A stretch of 40,001 bases of DNA from Treponema sp. Its GTDB lineage: Bacteria; Spirochaetota; Spirochaetia; Treponematales; Treponemataceae. Within the stretch, counting starts at the first letter, position 1, and every line of letters starts with the position of its first letter. The translations under genes were made by a program, and so were the position numbers. The stretch spans positions 1-40,001 of the forward strand of contig JAILBH010000055.1 of the NCBI GenBank assembly GCA_024681195.1, in the 5' to 3' direction. Under the pieces are notes generated by a model. It worked only from the letters and a program-made list of their open reading frames with translations. It was not told the DNA's origin and ran no database searches. Of the stretch, positions 1-9,300 are shown piece after piece.

Positions 1-141
1 CTGCCATTTACTCTATCCATAAGCATAGGTACTGTAGAATACTCAAGCAATCACAATGACTTATCTGAGCTTTTAAAAGCAGCCGATAAGAATCTTTATG
101 AAGAAAAGAAAATAAAGCACGCACAGCGCGACAAAGCTTAA
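1..141 (+). CDS. GGDEF-domain protein, C-terminal end (partial)
   Basis: Frame 1 is open from the first base and gives 46 residues before TAA at 139-141. The translation contains SISIGTVEY followed by LLKAADKNLYEEKK. This is the classical end of a GGDEF (diguanylate cyclase) domain: the final beta strand SIG, then the helix with A-D-x-x-L-Y-x-x-K. The catalytic signature and everything upstream lie outside the window, so activity and input domain cannot be judged. The stop codon overlaps the stop of the convergent protease gene by four bases, and no terminator lies between them. Confidence 0.85.
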   Translation: MPFTLSISIGTVEYSSNHNDLSELLKAADKNLYEEKKIKHAQRDKA

Positions 142-1643
142 TGTTCACAATGACGGTATAATTCTTCCATCACTTGGCTGCTTTTACACGGATAATCCGG
201 TTCTACATATCTGTCCGGCGAATCCTGATCTATACGGGTAAAATCGGTTTTAGAAATAAATGTTTTTATATGTGAGTTTGGAAGATAATTTCTTACAGTA
301 TCTCCATAACCACTTGGATCATTAGCCGGAGTTACTCCAATTATTTTGCCGATTCCGTTATCTTTTACATACTGCGGGAACATCATTGCAGAGCTAAAAC
401 TTCGTTCATTAGTGAGTACAAAAACGTTTCCTGTAAAAAGCAGTTCTTTTATCCTGTGATTTTTTCTAAGAGGCTTAGTATGCTTTACAACAAAAGGTCC
501 ATAACGGACATCCCAGCTTGATTCGTAAAAAGAATCAATATCAAGATATCGGAAAAAACTGTTGATTACGAGCGATGAACCGCCTCCATTTCCGCGGACA
601 TCAACTGCAACATTTTTGATACCCTTCTCTTTTACTTCGGTAAACATCTGATTAAGACAATTCTTGTACTGTTTATTATTCTCGCAAGAGGTAAGAGTCA
701 AAACTGCAAGACTATGTTCTTCATCAATCTGATAAGAAACAAAAGGCTTAGCCGAACCTTTGGCTTTGGTATCAACATTATTGTATTTATAATATTCTTC
801 AACAGTGACAAATTCGTCCGGACTGGCCTGTCGTTCAATGATTTTATTGTCATCATTTTTGAGCATATAGGTTACACCGTTAGCCGGCTCTAACTCAAGA
901 AAATCAAGCAGGTCAATTCTGATTGTATAATCTGCAAGATCTTTTAAAGCCCATTCATCTTTTTCATAACTGAATAAATCACTTTTTTGCAAAAGCAAAT
1001 CTTTATAAGAAAGTCCGTTTATTCCGTGAAAGCCATATTCAGAATCGTTTATATTTTTAACTTCCCTGTAATAAAGCACATCAGTATATTGAGGGAAGGA
1101 ACCCGTATGCGCATCATGCAGTGTAGAATAAACCCGTTGAACACAGCGCGCAAGTTCGTTAACCGTTACACCGTTTTTTTCACAGATTACAGCACGCTGT
1201 TTTTCGTAAGCAGCTTTTACAGTTTTATACTCAGAGCCTTTTTTATTGCGCATAGCCGGATGAATACGCTCCACCTGTTTATAGGCAAAATCCAGATCTT
1301 CCAGCGCCTGCTTTTGTGAAAGCACAAAATCATATTGAGGAGAAGAAGGAGCTGTCTTAAGCTTAAAAACCGCACTATTCCAGTAAGGCCAGAAAAACGC
1401 AAAGAAAATCACCGCCAGCCAGATCAGCCCGCCAAAAACAGAAAGTGTGATTTTTTTCCAGCGCTTACTTTTGCCGCAGCAATAAATCACGTCTGCCACC
1501 AGCGCCGCAACAACCAGCACCGCACAAATCCCCCGCGGCACATTAAAAATAAAAAAATCCACCGGCACCAAAAGCGCCACCAGCACAGTAATCAAAATAG
1601 AAGCAATAAAAAAACCTTTAGTTGAAACTTTAGCTTTGTCCAT
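138..1643 (-). CDS. Membrane-anchored S41-family peptidase-like protein
   Basis: This 501-residue protein begins with three predicted membrane segments (about residues 10-28, 35-56 and 64-88). The basic KSKRWKK between segments 2 and 3 should be cytoplasmic, which places the long C-terminal part in the periplasm. That part resembles the S41 C-terminal-processing/IRBP-like peptidase fold: [13 protein letters not shown] is the strand-turn before the active site, and RSFSSAMMF (Ser near residue 415) is the likely nucleophile motif. A PDZ domain is not evident. I chose the ATG at 1643 over one 63 bases upstream because MDKAK starts the first membrane segment, and a -10 box (TATAAT) lies six bases before it, so the longer form would not be transcribed. 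Substrate is unknown. The gene is monocistronic and converges on the GGDEF gene. Confidence 0.8.
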   Translation of the reverse strand: MDKAKVSTKGFFIASILITVLVALLVPVDFFIFNVPRGICAVLVVAALVADVIYCCGKSKRWKKITLSVFGGLIWLAVIFFAFFWPYWNSAVFKLKTAPSSPQYDFVLSQKQALEDLDFAYKQVERIHPAMRNKKGSEYKTVKAAYEKQRAVICEKNGVTVNELARCVQRVYSTLHDAHTGSFPQYTDVLYYREVKNINDSEYGFHGINGLSYKDLLLQKSDLFSYEKDEWALKDLADYTIRIDLLDFLELEPANGVTYMLKNDDNKIIERQASPDEFVTVEEYYKYNNVDTKAKGSAKPFVSYQIDEEHSLAVLTLTSCENNKQYKNCLNQMFTEVKEKGIKNVAVDVRGNGGGSSLVINSFFRYLDIDSFYESSWDVRYGPFVVKHTKPLRKNHRIKELLFTGNVFVLTNERSFSSAMMFPQYVKDNGIGKIIGVTPANDPSGYGDTVRNYLPNSHIKTFISKTDFTRIDQDSPDRYVEPDYPCKSSQVMEELYRHCEH

Positions 1644-1649
1644 AATGCT

Positions 1650-1678
1650 ATTATATAAAAAACAAAAAATATTGTCAT
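1650..1678 (-). promoter_or_regulatory. Promoter of the S41 gene, leaderless type
   Basis: Reading the minus strand, ATGACA (1673-1678) and TATAAT (1650-1655) are separated by exactly 17 bases. The -10 ends only six bases before the ATG at 1643, so transcription would start at the initiation codon itself. There is no room for a Shine-Dalgarno site. Confidence 0.65.
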
Positions 1679-1696
1679 TGAATAAGATTTCAGCTA

Positions 1697-1775
1697 GTCC
1701 TGTCACGGAGTGGAAAACGACCTCGGACAGGTTTCTTCAGCTGGACGGGGTCGTTTTCCACGTGAGTGACAGGAC
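1697..1775. repeat. Long interrupted palindrome before icd
   Basis: Two-part inverted repeat. Outer arms GTCCTGTCAC (1697-1706) and GTGACAGGAC (1766-1775) are perfect complements. Inner arms TGGAAAACGACC (1711-1722) and GGTCGTTTTCCA (1749-1760) are also perfect. They are separated by unpaired GGAG on the left and CGTGA on the right, and a loop of about 26 bases sits in the middle. It lies between the S41 and icd promoters. It has no T-tract, so it is not a simple terminator. It could be a mobile palindromic unit or a regulatory hairpin. I see no second copy in this window. Confidence 0.8.
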
Positions 1776-1795
1776 CATATTAATACATATCATAT

Positions 1796-1824
1796 TTGCA
1801 CTATCTCTTCATTTTCTATATAAT
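1796..1824 (+). promoter_or_regulatory. icd: icd promoter, leaderless type
   Basis: TTGCAC at 1796-1801, a 17-base spacer and TATAAT at 1819-1824 form a near-consensus housekeeping promoter. Only nine bases (ACTCTCATT) separate the -10 from the ATG at 1834, and they contain no ribosome-binding site. This fixes the icd start at 1834 and rules out the longer open frame upstream. Confidence 0.75.
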
Positions 1825-1833
1825 ACTCTCATT

Positions 1834-3030
1834 ATGGCAAAGATACAGATGAAAAATGCTATCGCCGAACTCGACGGCGATGAAATGACAAGAGTTTTGT
1901 GGAAGGTAATTAAGGACGAGCTCCTTTTGCCTTATATTGATTTGAAAACTGAATACTATGATCTTGGACTTAAGAGTCGTGATGACTCAGATGATAAAAT
2001 TACTTACGAAGCAGCTGCAGCTATCAAACGTCTTCATGTTGGTGTAAAGTGTGCAACAATCACTTCTAACCAGGCACGCGTAGAAGAATATCACCTTAAA
2101 CAGCTTACCCCTAGCCCAAACGGAATTATCCGTGCCGAGCTTGACGGTACTGTTTTCCGTGAGCCAATTTTTGTAAACAATATTCATGGAACAGTAAGCT
2201 GCTGGAAAAAGCCAATTGTTCTTGGCCGCCATGCCTACGGTGATGTTTATAAAAACTGTGAAATTAAATGTCCTACTGCAGGAAAAGCAGAGCTTGTATT
2301 TACAGGCGTAGACGGAAAAGAAATCCGTAAGACTATTATGGATATGAAGGGTCCCGGAATTATTCAGGGTATCCACAACATGGACGAATCCATCGCAAAT
2401 TTTGCACGCTGCTGCTTTACTTATGCACTCGACCGCAAGATTAGCGTATGGTTTGGTGCAAAAGACACAATCAGCAAAATCTACGACGGAACCTTTAAGG
2501 CAATTTTCCAGCAAGTGTTCGATGAAGAATACAAAGCTAAGTTTGACGCTGCAGGCATTGAATATTTTTATACCCTGATTGATGATGCCGTAGCTCGTGT
2601 TATGAGAAGCGAAGGCGGCTTTATGTGGGCAACCAAAAACTACGACGGCGACGTTATGAGCGATATGATTGCTTCTGCATGCGGCTCTCTTGCAATGATG
2701 ACCTCTGTTCTTGTAAGCCCTGACGGAAACTTTGAATATGAAGCAAGCCACGGCACAGTTCAAAAGCACTACTACCGCTACCTCAAGGGAGAAAAAACTT
2801 CTACAAACCCTGTTGCAACAATTTTTGCCTGGACCGGTGCCCTTGCAAAACGCGGTGAACTTGACGGAACTCCAGAACTGGTTGATTTTGCAAAGCGCCT
2901 CGAAAAAGCAACTCTTCAGACAATCGAAGAAGGCTACATGACAGGTGACATTGCCCGCATTGCAGACCCTGCCGCTAAAGAAGTACTTGATTCATGGCAA
3001 TTTATAGAAGCTATCAAGAACCGCCTTTAA
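1834..3030 (+). CDS. icd: Isocitrate dehydrogenase (NADP-type, eukaryote-like class)
   Basis: This 398-residue cytoplasmic enzyme oxidatively decarboxylates isocitrate to 2-oxoglutarate and CO2, supplying NADPH and the glutamate skeleton. Length and motifs fit the homodimeric eukaryote-like IDH class: [10 protein letters not shown] at the N terminus, [27 protein letters not shown] (metal/isocitrate region) and [14 protein letters not shown] (cofactor loop). In well-studied members the cofactor loop reads HGTVTRHYR; here K replaces the arginine that helps hold the NADP 2'-phosphate. The substrate loop also departs from the usual KSPNGTIRN, reading PSPNGIIRA. These changes may affect cofactor preference. 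The start is fixed by the promoter nine bases upstream. The last 17 bases overlap the end of a convergent gene. Other TCA-cycle genes are absent from the window. Confidence 0.93.
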   Translation: MAKIQMKNAIAELDGDEMTRVLWKVIKDELLLPYIDLKTEYYDLGLKSRDDSDDKITYEAAAAIKRLHVGVKCATITSNQARVEEYHLKQLTPSPNGIIRAELDGTVFREPIFVNNIHGTVSCWKKPIVLGRHAYGDVYKNCEIKCPTAGKAELVFTGVDGKEIRKTIMDMKGPGIIQGIHNMDESIANFARCCFTYALDRKISVWFGAKDTISKIYDGTFKAIFQQVFDEEYKAKFDAAGIEYFYTLIDDAVARVMRSEGGFMWATKNYDGDVMSDMIASACGSLAMMTSVLVSPDGNFEYEASHGTVQKHYYRYLKGEKTSTNPVATIFAWTGALAKRGELDGTPELVDFAKRLEKATLQTIEEGYMTGDIARIADPAAKEVLDSWQFIEAIKNRL

Positions 3031-3637
3031 TATAACTGTATTCATTCCTAACCCGGCGGGAATATCTTACTCCCAGGTTAATATGGTATGAATAACAGCC
3101 TTCAAACTTTTGAATATTCTTATTCTGCCCCAGATTTGGATTATCTAAAGAAACAAAGTTTCGGTTTATGATAGTCCAGCCTGGTGATACAGGAAGTTCA
3201 AAACCAATAGTCAATCCAAGTCCTAAATAATTCATGTGCCATTCATCTGTAAGCTGGTACATGTAATGCATGCCAAGACTTCCCGAAAAAATCACATACT
3301 TAAAATAGTCATAATCGTAGTATGCACCAAAATAACTGTCAAAAGCATAATTTACTACATTGCGTGGATGCTGCTCCATGCCGTTAAATGCCTGATAAAA
3401 TGGATAATATGCACTAACATCAAGTTCAAGATCTACCAGAGGAAGTCCAACGGTTTTTGTTGTAAAGTATGCACCTATCATCATGTTTTCACGGACAAAA
3501 TTGGAGCGGTCAGTCAGCTTTTCAACACGTGTTACCTGCGCATAGCTCACTCCTTCATCAAATACAACATCTACATCAAGAGCAAAGGCAGCGGCACACA
3601 AACTCAAAATTGCAATTATAGTAAAGAATTTTTTCAC
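3014..3637 (-). CDS. Exported beta-rich protein, probable outer-membrane barrel
   Basis: 207 residues beginning with a signal peptide ([18 protein letters not shown], cleavage after about residue 19). The mature protein is rich in Tyr, Phe and alternating polar/hydrophobic stretches ([32 protein letters not shown]) typical of transmembrane beta strands, and ends close to an aromatic strand. This suggests a small outer-membrane beta-barrel, as found in treponemes, but no named family is recognised. The start codon is GTG (3635-3637) with GAGG six bases upstream. It is the last gene of a four-gene run of exported proteins (spacing 12 bases from the preceding lipoprotein), and its 3' end overlaps icd by 17 bases. 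Confidence 0.7.
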   Translation of the reverse strand: MKKFFTIIAILSLCAAAFALDVDVVFDEGVSYAQVTRVEKLTDRSNFVRENMMIGAYFTTKTVGLPLVDLELDVSAYYPFYQAFNGMEQHPRNVVNYAFDSYFGAYYDYDYFKYVIFSGSLGMHYMYQLTDEWHMNYLGLGLTIGFELPVSPGWTIINRNFVSLDNPNLGQNKNIQKFEGCYSYHINLGVRYSRRVRNEYSYIKGGS

Positions 3638-3649
3638 AATCAGCCTCGT

Positions 3650-4000
3650 CTAACGCGCAGTATGATAAAGCGTAAGAATTTTTGTAGTATTATTTGCAGT
3701 CCAGGTAAGATAAAGCATGGCACCGCGTATATCCCATTCTGTGTTTCTTGTATACTGACTGTCACCTTTTATTGTAAAAATAAGAACATTGTCTATTACA
3801 GACCATTCACCGGAATAAGAAATAATCTGGTTATCTGAATCTTTTATTGTTGCCGAAAAAGTACCGTCATCTATAAACTGGATCTTATTTCCATCATTGT
3901 CACTCCATGTCCCATAAAGCGGGCTTGGTGTATAGCACGAACAAAATAGAGTTCCTATTAAAACTGCCAAAGCTGCAAAAATTGTAATTTTAGTTTTCAT
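3650..4000 (-). CDS. Small lipoprotein, lipocalin-like sheet protein
   Basis: 116 residues with a lipoprotein signal (MKTKITIFAALAVLIGTLFCSC, lipid-attachment Cys at the FCSC lipobox). The mature part is beta-rich: YGTWSDNDGNKIQF, GTFSATI, YSGEWSVIDNVLIFTI and LYLTWTANN look like successive strands of a small barrel or META/lipocalin-like fold with the typical GTW opening. I chose the ATG at 4000 because AGGA lies seven bases upstream. An alternative ATG at 4015 overlaps the preceding stop as ATGA and has a weaker GGAG ten bases upstream, so translation may be coupled. Function unknown; its place in the FN3 lipoprotein operon suggests an envelope role. Confidence 0.72.
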   Translation of the reverse strand: MKTKITIFAALAVLIGTLFCSCYTPSPLYGTWSDNDGNKIQFIDDGTFSATIKDSDNQIISYSGEWSVIDNVLIFTIKGDSQYTRNTEWDIRGAMLYLTWTANNTTKILTLYHTAR

Positions 4001-4014
4001 ATTATTTTCCTTCA

Positions 4015-6291
4015 TCAGTTTTCTTCTCCCACGGCCCAGTCTACATTTCCTTCACTCAAAATTGTATCTCCGTTCTTATTGCGGGTAGAAACAAGATAGT
4101 AGCCTCCACCTGCTCTACCACCTTTAATTTCGAGGCTGTTATATTTAGCATAACCAGGATACATACCGCTGTTTGCGGCAGTTACTGTTCCGTCCATAGT
4201 TCCATTTGCACTCATGTTTGCACTGGTATTTGTATCTCCTGTAATCAAAAAGGCAATACCAAAATCAGAGTTTCCACCTGCATATAAGTCTGCATAATTA
4301 TTATAATGCATAAGAATTCTTGCACCCAAACCGTCGATCTTTGCATTATAAGAAAGACTTCCACTTATTTCTCCATTAACCGATTCTGAGCCAAGCTTGT
4401 CTGTATCCTTTGATTTATGCATGAGGGTTAATTTGGTTTGAGATTTTTTAACAGTCTTGTTGTATTCACGGAACCACTGATCACGGGTAAGAGCACCATA
4501 ACCACGGGTATCTTCACTCTGATCATTACTCTTTTTTCCCTGACCAAGGAGATTTAAGGAAACAACCTTATAATAATAAAAAGTTCCGGCACGTGCGGTT
4601 TCGTTATTATCAATAAATTCCAAAGTTCCTGTTACCGGCTCATCAGAAATTTTTCTAAAAGAAGAATCCGGTTTTGTAGAACGGTATACATGGTAACCTG
4701 CCGGAGTATCATCTGCAGGAGGGGCCCACGTAATCTTTACAGGATAAACTCCGTTTGTATTTGCGTTATAATTCTGAAGTCCATCGAGCCCGGAAGTCTT
4801 ACTTGCAGCAACATTGACAGGAGCTTTTGGACAAGGAGCAATTATTGTACCAGGTGCACTTTGGCCAATGTCTCCATTGTTAGTTACAATACGGAAGTAC
4901 GGATGGCGCTCTGTTTCATAAGAATAATAGCCGTCCGAATCTACAGTAACTGTTGGATCATCTTTTGTAAGATGAAGAGCCACCTCATAGCTTTCGTCAA
5001 AATTAATACTGTTAGAATAATATATATTATAAGAATAACTTACATCAGCATCATCATAGCCGACAGCAGGACTCCAACGGATTTTAACCTTTACAGGATT
5101 AGACGAATCTGCTACTTCACAGCTTGAAGGCGCACTCAAAAGCCAGCCGACAGCAGGAACTGCTGCTCCAGGTCCGGTTTTACTGAAAGAAGATTTTAAT
5201 GCCTGTCCTGCATTTTCTCCTGTTTTGGCAGTTGCGATTGTCTGAACATAATAATAGTATTTTACGCCAGGCTTAAGCACAGAAGAATCTGTAAACGAAG
5301 TTCCGGTAACTCCATTTGAAACAAGCTTATAAATTGTATCTGTATCACTTGTTCTGTAAATGGTGTATTTTACATCATCATAATTATTACCTGCATTAAA
5401 AGCATCCCAGGTAATTGTAAGCTTATCTAAAGACTTACCTTTACCGTTTGTTACCTGAATATTTTCAGGACAAGTTGGCGCACCTTCTTTACCGGAATAT
5501 CCAAGTGCCAGTCCCGTAAACGCAGACTCCGAACCACTTGAAAGCACAGCGCAAACCTTGTAATAAAATTCCACACCCTTTTCGCTTGCAGTTAATTCAT
5601 TCCTGTAGGAATTCTTATTTCCTTTTACTGAGTCCAAAAACTCCATACCAAGGCCGTTTTCCTTTTCTCCACGGTAAATGATATAAGAGGCAGCATCCGG
5701 AACACCAGACCAGGTAACTGTGATGTATTCAGTGCTTTCTCCCTTGTCTGCTTCTATTGCCGAAGGAGGACGCAAAAGCCAGCCGCGGGTATCGTTAGAA
5801 ATTGGTGTAAACTCACTTGATTCTAAGCCTTGTTTTATATTTTCTGCACTTACTCTGTAATAATAAAACTTCTCATACTGTTTGTTTTGTGAGCCCGGAG
5901 ATGGCAAAATAAGATCGTTGTAATTATTTGTATAAACATATTTATTGATTACTTCAAAATCACCTTCTTCTGGAACGGTAACTTCGCCGCTTTCGGGATC
6001 GGGACTAACAACTGCCCGTTCTACGCGGTAAGAGGTTGCATAAGGAACTTCGTCCCAGTGAAGCTTTACAGTACCGCTGTACATTCCCTTAGAAACAAAA
6101 AGCTGTTTTGGAATAGAAAGCTCAGTGACTTCTTTTTCTTTATAAAACAAGTCGTTCAAATTAATCTTTTGAGTTTTGGTATCCATATCAGTTTTTGATT
6201 CATACCAGGTATAGCAACCGGTGAACTGCAGCATAAGAAGTGCCCCGCAAACAAGAGCAGTAATTTTTTTCGCATTATTCAACTTAATCAT
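4015..6291 (-). CDS. FN3-repeat lipoprotein, 758 residues
   Basis: Lipoprotein signal with lipobox LQFTGC (Cys26). The mature protein contains about five fibronectin-type-III-like repeats (roughly residues 60-165, 175-265, 275-375, 385-480 and 490-590). They are recognised by recurring pairs such as VKLHWDEVPYATSYRVER, ITVTWSGVPDAASYIIYR and VKITWAPPADDTPAGYHVYR, each followed by a FYYYKV- or YYYYVQ-type strand. The C-terminal 160 residues (after about 600) are different: Gly/Ser/Asn-rich, with sheet-like segments ending in WAVGEEN. FN3 tandems usually mediate protein or polysaccharide contacts at the surface. Start ATG at 6291 has AGGAGAG just upstream, overlapping the stop of the preceding gene. 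It lies nine bases after the larger FN3 lipoprotein gene and is clearly co-transcribed with it. Confidence 0.82.
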   Translation of the reverse strand: MIKLNNAKKITALVCGALLMLQFTGCYTWYESKTDMDTKTQKINLNDLFYKEKEVTELSIPKQLFVSKGMYSGTVKLHWDEVPYATSYRVERAVVSPDPESGEVTVPEEGDFEVINKYVYTNNYNDLILPSPGSQNKQYEKFYYYRVSAENIKQGLESSEFTPISNDTRGWLLRPPSAIEADKGESTEYITVTWSGVPDAASYIIYRGEKENGLGMEFLDSVKGNKNSYRNELTASEKGVEFYYKVCAVLSSGSESAFTGLALGYSGKEGAPTCPENIQVTNGKGKSLDKLTITWDAFNAGNNYDDVKYTIYRTSDTDTIYKLVSNGVTGTSFTDSSVLKPGVKYYYYVQTIATAKTGENAGQALKSSFSKTGPGAAVPAVGWLLSAPSSCEVADSSNPVKVKIRWSPAVGYDDADVSYSYNIYYSNSINFDESYEVALHLTKDDPTVTVDSDGYYSYETERHPYFRIVTNNGDIGQSAPGTIIAPCPKAPVNVAASKTSGLDGLQNYNANTNGVYPVKITWAPPADDTPAGYHVYRSTKPDSSFRKISDEPVTGTLEFIDNNETARAGTFYYYKVVSLNLLGQGKKSNDQSEDTRGYGALTRDQWFREYNKTVKKSQTKLTLMHKSKDTDKLGSESVNGEISGSLSYNAKIDGLGARILMHYNNYADLYAGGNSDFGIAFLITGDTNTSANMSANGTMDGTVTAANSGMYPGYAKYNSLEIKGGRAGGGYYLVSTRNKNGDTILSEGNVDWAVGEEN

Positions 6292-6300
6292 TCTGCTCTC

Positions 6301-9300
6301 CTAGTTCCACCAGCCGTAACTTGAATTCTTATAATATGATGTATCGTCACCATAAATTTTAAACGGAACAAAAATTCTTCTTACATCACCACTATAATTT
6401 TGACCATTAATATATGCGACTTTTTGATCAGTTAATTCGAAAGATATTGAACCTGTATAACAATCAGGCATTTTATTATCAAGTTTTTTAGCTGTAATTT
6501 TTGTTGATAAAATTGTTTTTGGATAACCACCTATTCCAGCCTGACTTCTCTTTGCAGTACCTGTACATGATATTGATAATTGAGATTGTACAATTCCAGA
6601 AGGCACCTCAAATTCTGGAGCATAATTTGTATAAGTAAATATAAAATCAGGGCTCAATGCACCTTGATGATTATAAACAACACTACTATCAGGAAGTGAA
6701 TCATTCTTATCATCAAGTTTACCAATATAATCCATTGGATTTGAAAAAAGTACCATTACCATTTTTGCAAATTCCAAGTCTGTAATCTCTCTATACCCAT
6801 AAACACTATTATCCTTACCCAGTTCATAGGAAGCACCACCGCGGGAAAGAGTAATTGCATAATAATGTCTTGCATCACGCAGAACCTGAAGATGTCCTTT
6901 TGTAACAGGATTATTCTTACTTCCATCCATCAAAACTGTCGGTTTAAGAGACAATTCCGTACCATTGTGTTTTGTAACTGTTGTATTAACAAGGCCTGTT
7001 CCTGTGCTCACGTAATGCATATCTTTATCAAGGGTTGCAACCTCGGTCCAGGTATTTCCAAGATTATAGTTACAGATAGAAAGAATTGCGCTGTCCGGTC
7101 CGAGAGAACGCTTACTGTAATCCCATTCATCCCAATCAACACGTTCAGAATTGTTACTACCTGTATGTACTTTATAATCTACTGCAAGCAGATAACCCTT
7201 GTTTGCTTTTTCTACCGGAACATCTGTGTAAGTATATGCTGTTTCCAGTGTCGCAAGTCCACCGTTTGTCGAATCCTGAAGCAACGACTGTGGAACCTTT
7301 GTAAGTTCACTTGTAGAACGTCCATAAGCGACCAGATATTCAAAGGCCTCGGTTTTTGTATCAGGTGAGAATGGCGGTATAAATGGTTTTGTCTTTGTCT
7401 TTGTATTTGAACTTTCAAATTCAACCGAAAGCTTCTTCCATTTGTTTTCTACAGAGCCATCATCATTATAGCCCCTGTAATAAAGGACAGGACTACTTGA
7501 TATATCTACTGTATTTGGTTTAGTCCATTCAACAATCTGCTTTTCAGAACTTTCAGATTTTTGAGCATGAACATTTAATCCAAAACCTTTTGCAACTCCA
7601 GTCTTTGGTTCAAGATTTGTATATGCAACAGTATTTGAAGTGCTGTCTGCTTTTACAGGAACAACCGTATAATCAAAAGGAAGTCCCCATTCAATACAAG
7701 CCTGATTTATTGTATAAGGATTTGTTACATCAATATTATCAACAGCTTTATCTATAAATGTGTAAGTGCCATTACTGTTTTCACGAATTTCAGCATAATT
7801 ATTATCTACCGCAGCTTCATTAACAGCAATTGAACTACCATCAAAGAAATAGATATCTTCATCTGCAACCCGACTATTGCGTGTAATTATATAACCAGCC
7901 GCACCTTCTATTTTATTCCACTGAATAGTAATCGATTTTTCTTCTATTCCCAGTACTTTTGTGCCGGCAAGAGCAGGACCCAGAGTACATACAGCTATTG
8001 CCTGGCTCTTAGTAGTGTCACTGTCATTTTGTGCCGTTACAGTAAGATTGATTTTCTTTCCCGATACATTTGCGTTATTGTATCCATCAGGCTCTGTAAT
8101 AACACATTCATATACATCCTCGCCTTCTAAAAGCCGAATGACTGTATTTGTATCGTTTACAAGCTCCACATCTGAGCCGTCATATTTTGCAGAAACAGTA
8201 TAGTTGGAATCAAGGGCCTTCTGAACCTTTGGCCAGGTTACTGTAATAGTATTGTAATCATAAGTTGTAAACGAAGGTTCTGCAGTTCCCAGAGTTTCAA
8301 AAATCATTTCTTCAAGCTCCGTTCCATCTGTAAAAATCTTTGCAGTTTCTGAAATTCCCGTAGAAGCTTCCAGTTCATAAATACGTCTGCTTCCAGAAAC
8401 AACACCTGTGTGTGAATAGGTAACAATTTTTCCGTCTGTCCAATTTTGCTCCGGAGTAATTACCTTAAACTCTTTGTTACCTTTCTGGCTGCCGTTCATT
8501 TCCCACCAGTGAATTGTATAAACGTATTTGCTGTTATATTTCCAGGATAAATTAAATTTGTCGGCATATCCGTCTTCTACAGAGAAATTTTCTATTTTTG
8601 GAATAGAGTTTACATCATCAGTTACTATATATTTTCCGGACGCAGGAATAGTATAAAAGTTTGCCTCAGCGCTTTCACAATCTGCCACATCCGTTCCGGC
8701 CACACATACAAAAAGTGTATATAAGTAATAACCATTTTGAGGACTACCCTGTACTGGTGCAAATTCATCTACCTTAGAATTGATGCTTTCTACAGAACTA
8801 AAAGTCAACCATTCCGGCTCACCGTCCTGAGTAACGCCATCATCAAGCGCAAGTTTTTCTTTCTTTATAAAATATGAATAAGGCACACCACGGTTTTCAA
8901 ATTTTAAATTATACTTAAAGGAGATATCTGTAAATGTATTTCCTTCACTATTCTTCACATAATCTGATTTTATTGAGAACTGAGGTACACCAACAGTCCA
9001 GCCATCCACCTCTTGTGTACAGCTGCTTTCGGAAGTAATTCTTTTTCCCTTAATATCATCTGTAATTGATTGGACATAATATGAATAAACTTTACCACGG
9101 TTTTCGCTTTCGATTGTATCTGTGAAAGTAATTGTTGCGCCAATGAAATATTTATCATATGGAGAATTGTCAAGATGTGAACAGGTAGTCTTATCGGCAT
9201 CTGTAAAGACAATTTCTGTTTCACCCTGCTTAAGGGGCTGATTATCTGTGAGTTTAAGCCTTAAAGTTCCAATTTTCTTAATTTTATCATTATCTTTTCT

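Noticed and set aside
1987-2769. 260-codon open frame on the minus strand
   Set aside because: Lies antisense inside icd, has no ribosome-binding site, and its translation is Cys/Asn-rich without family motifs. It is a shadow of the codon pattern of icd.
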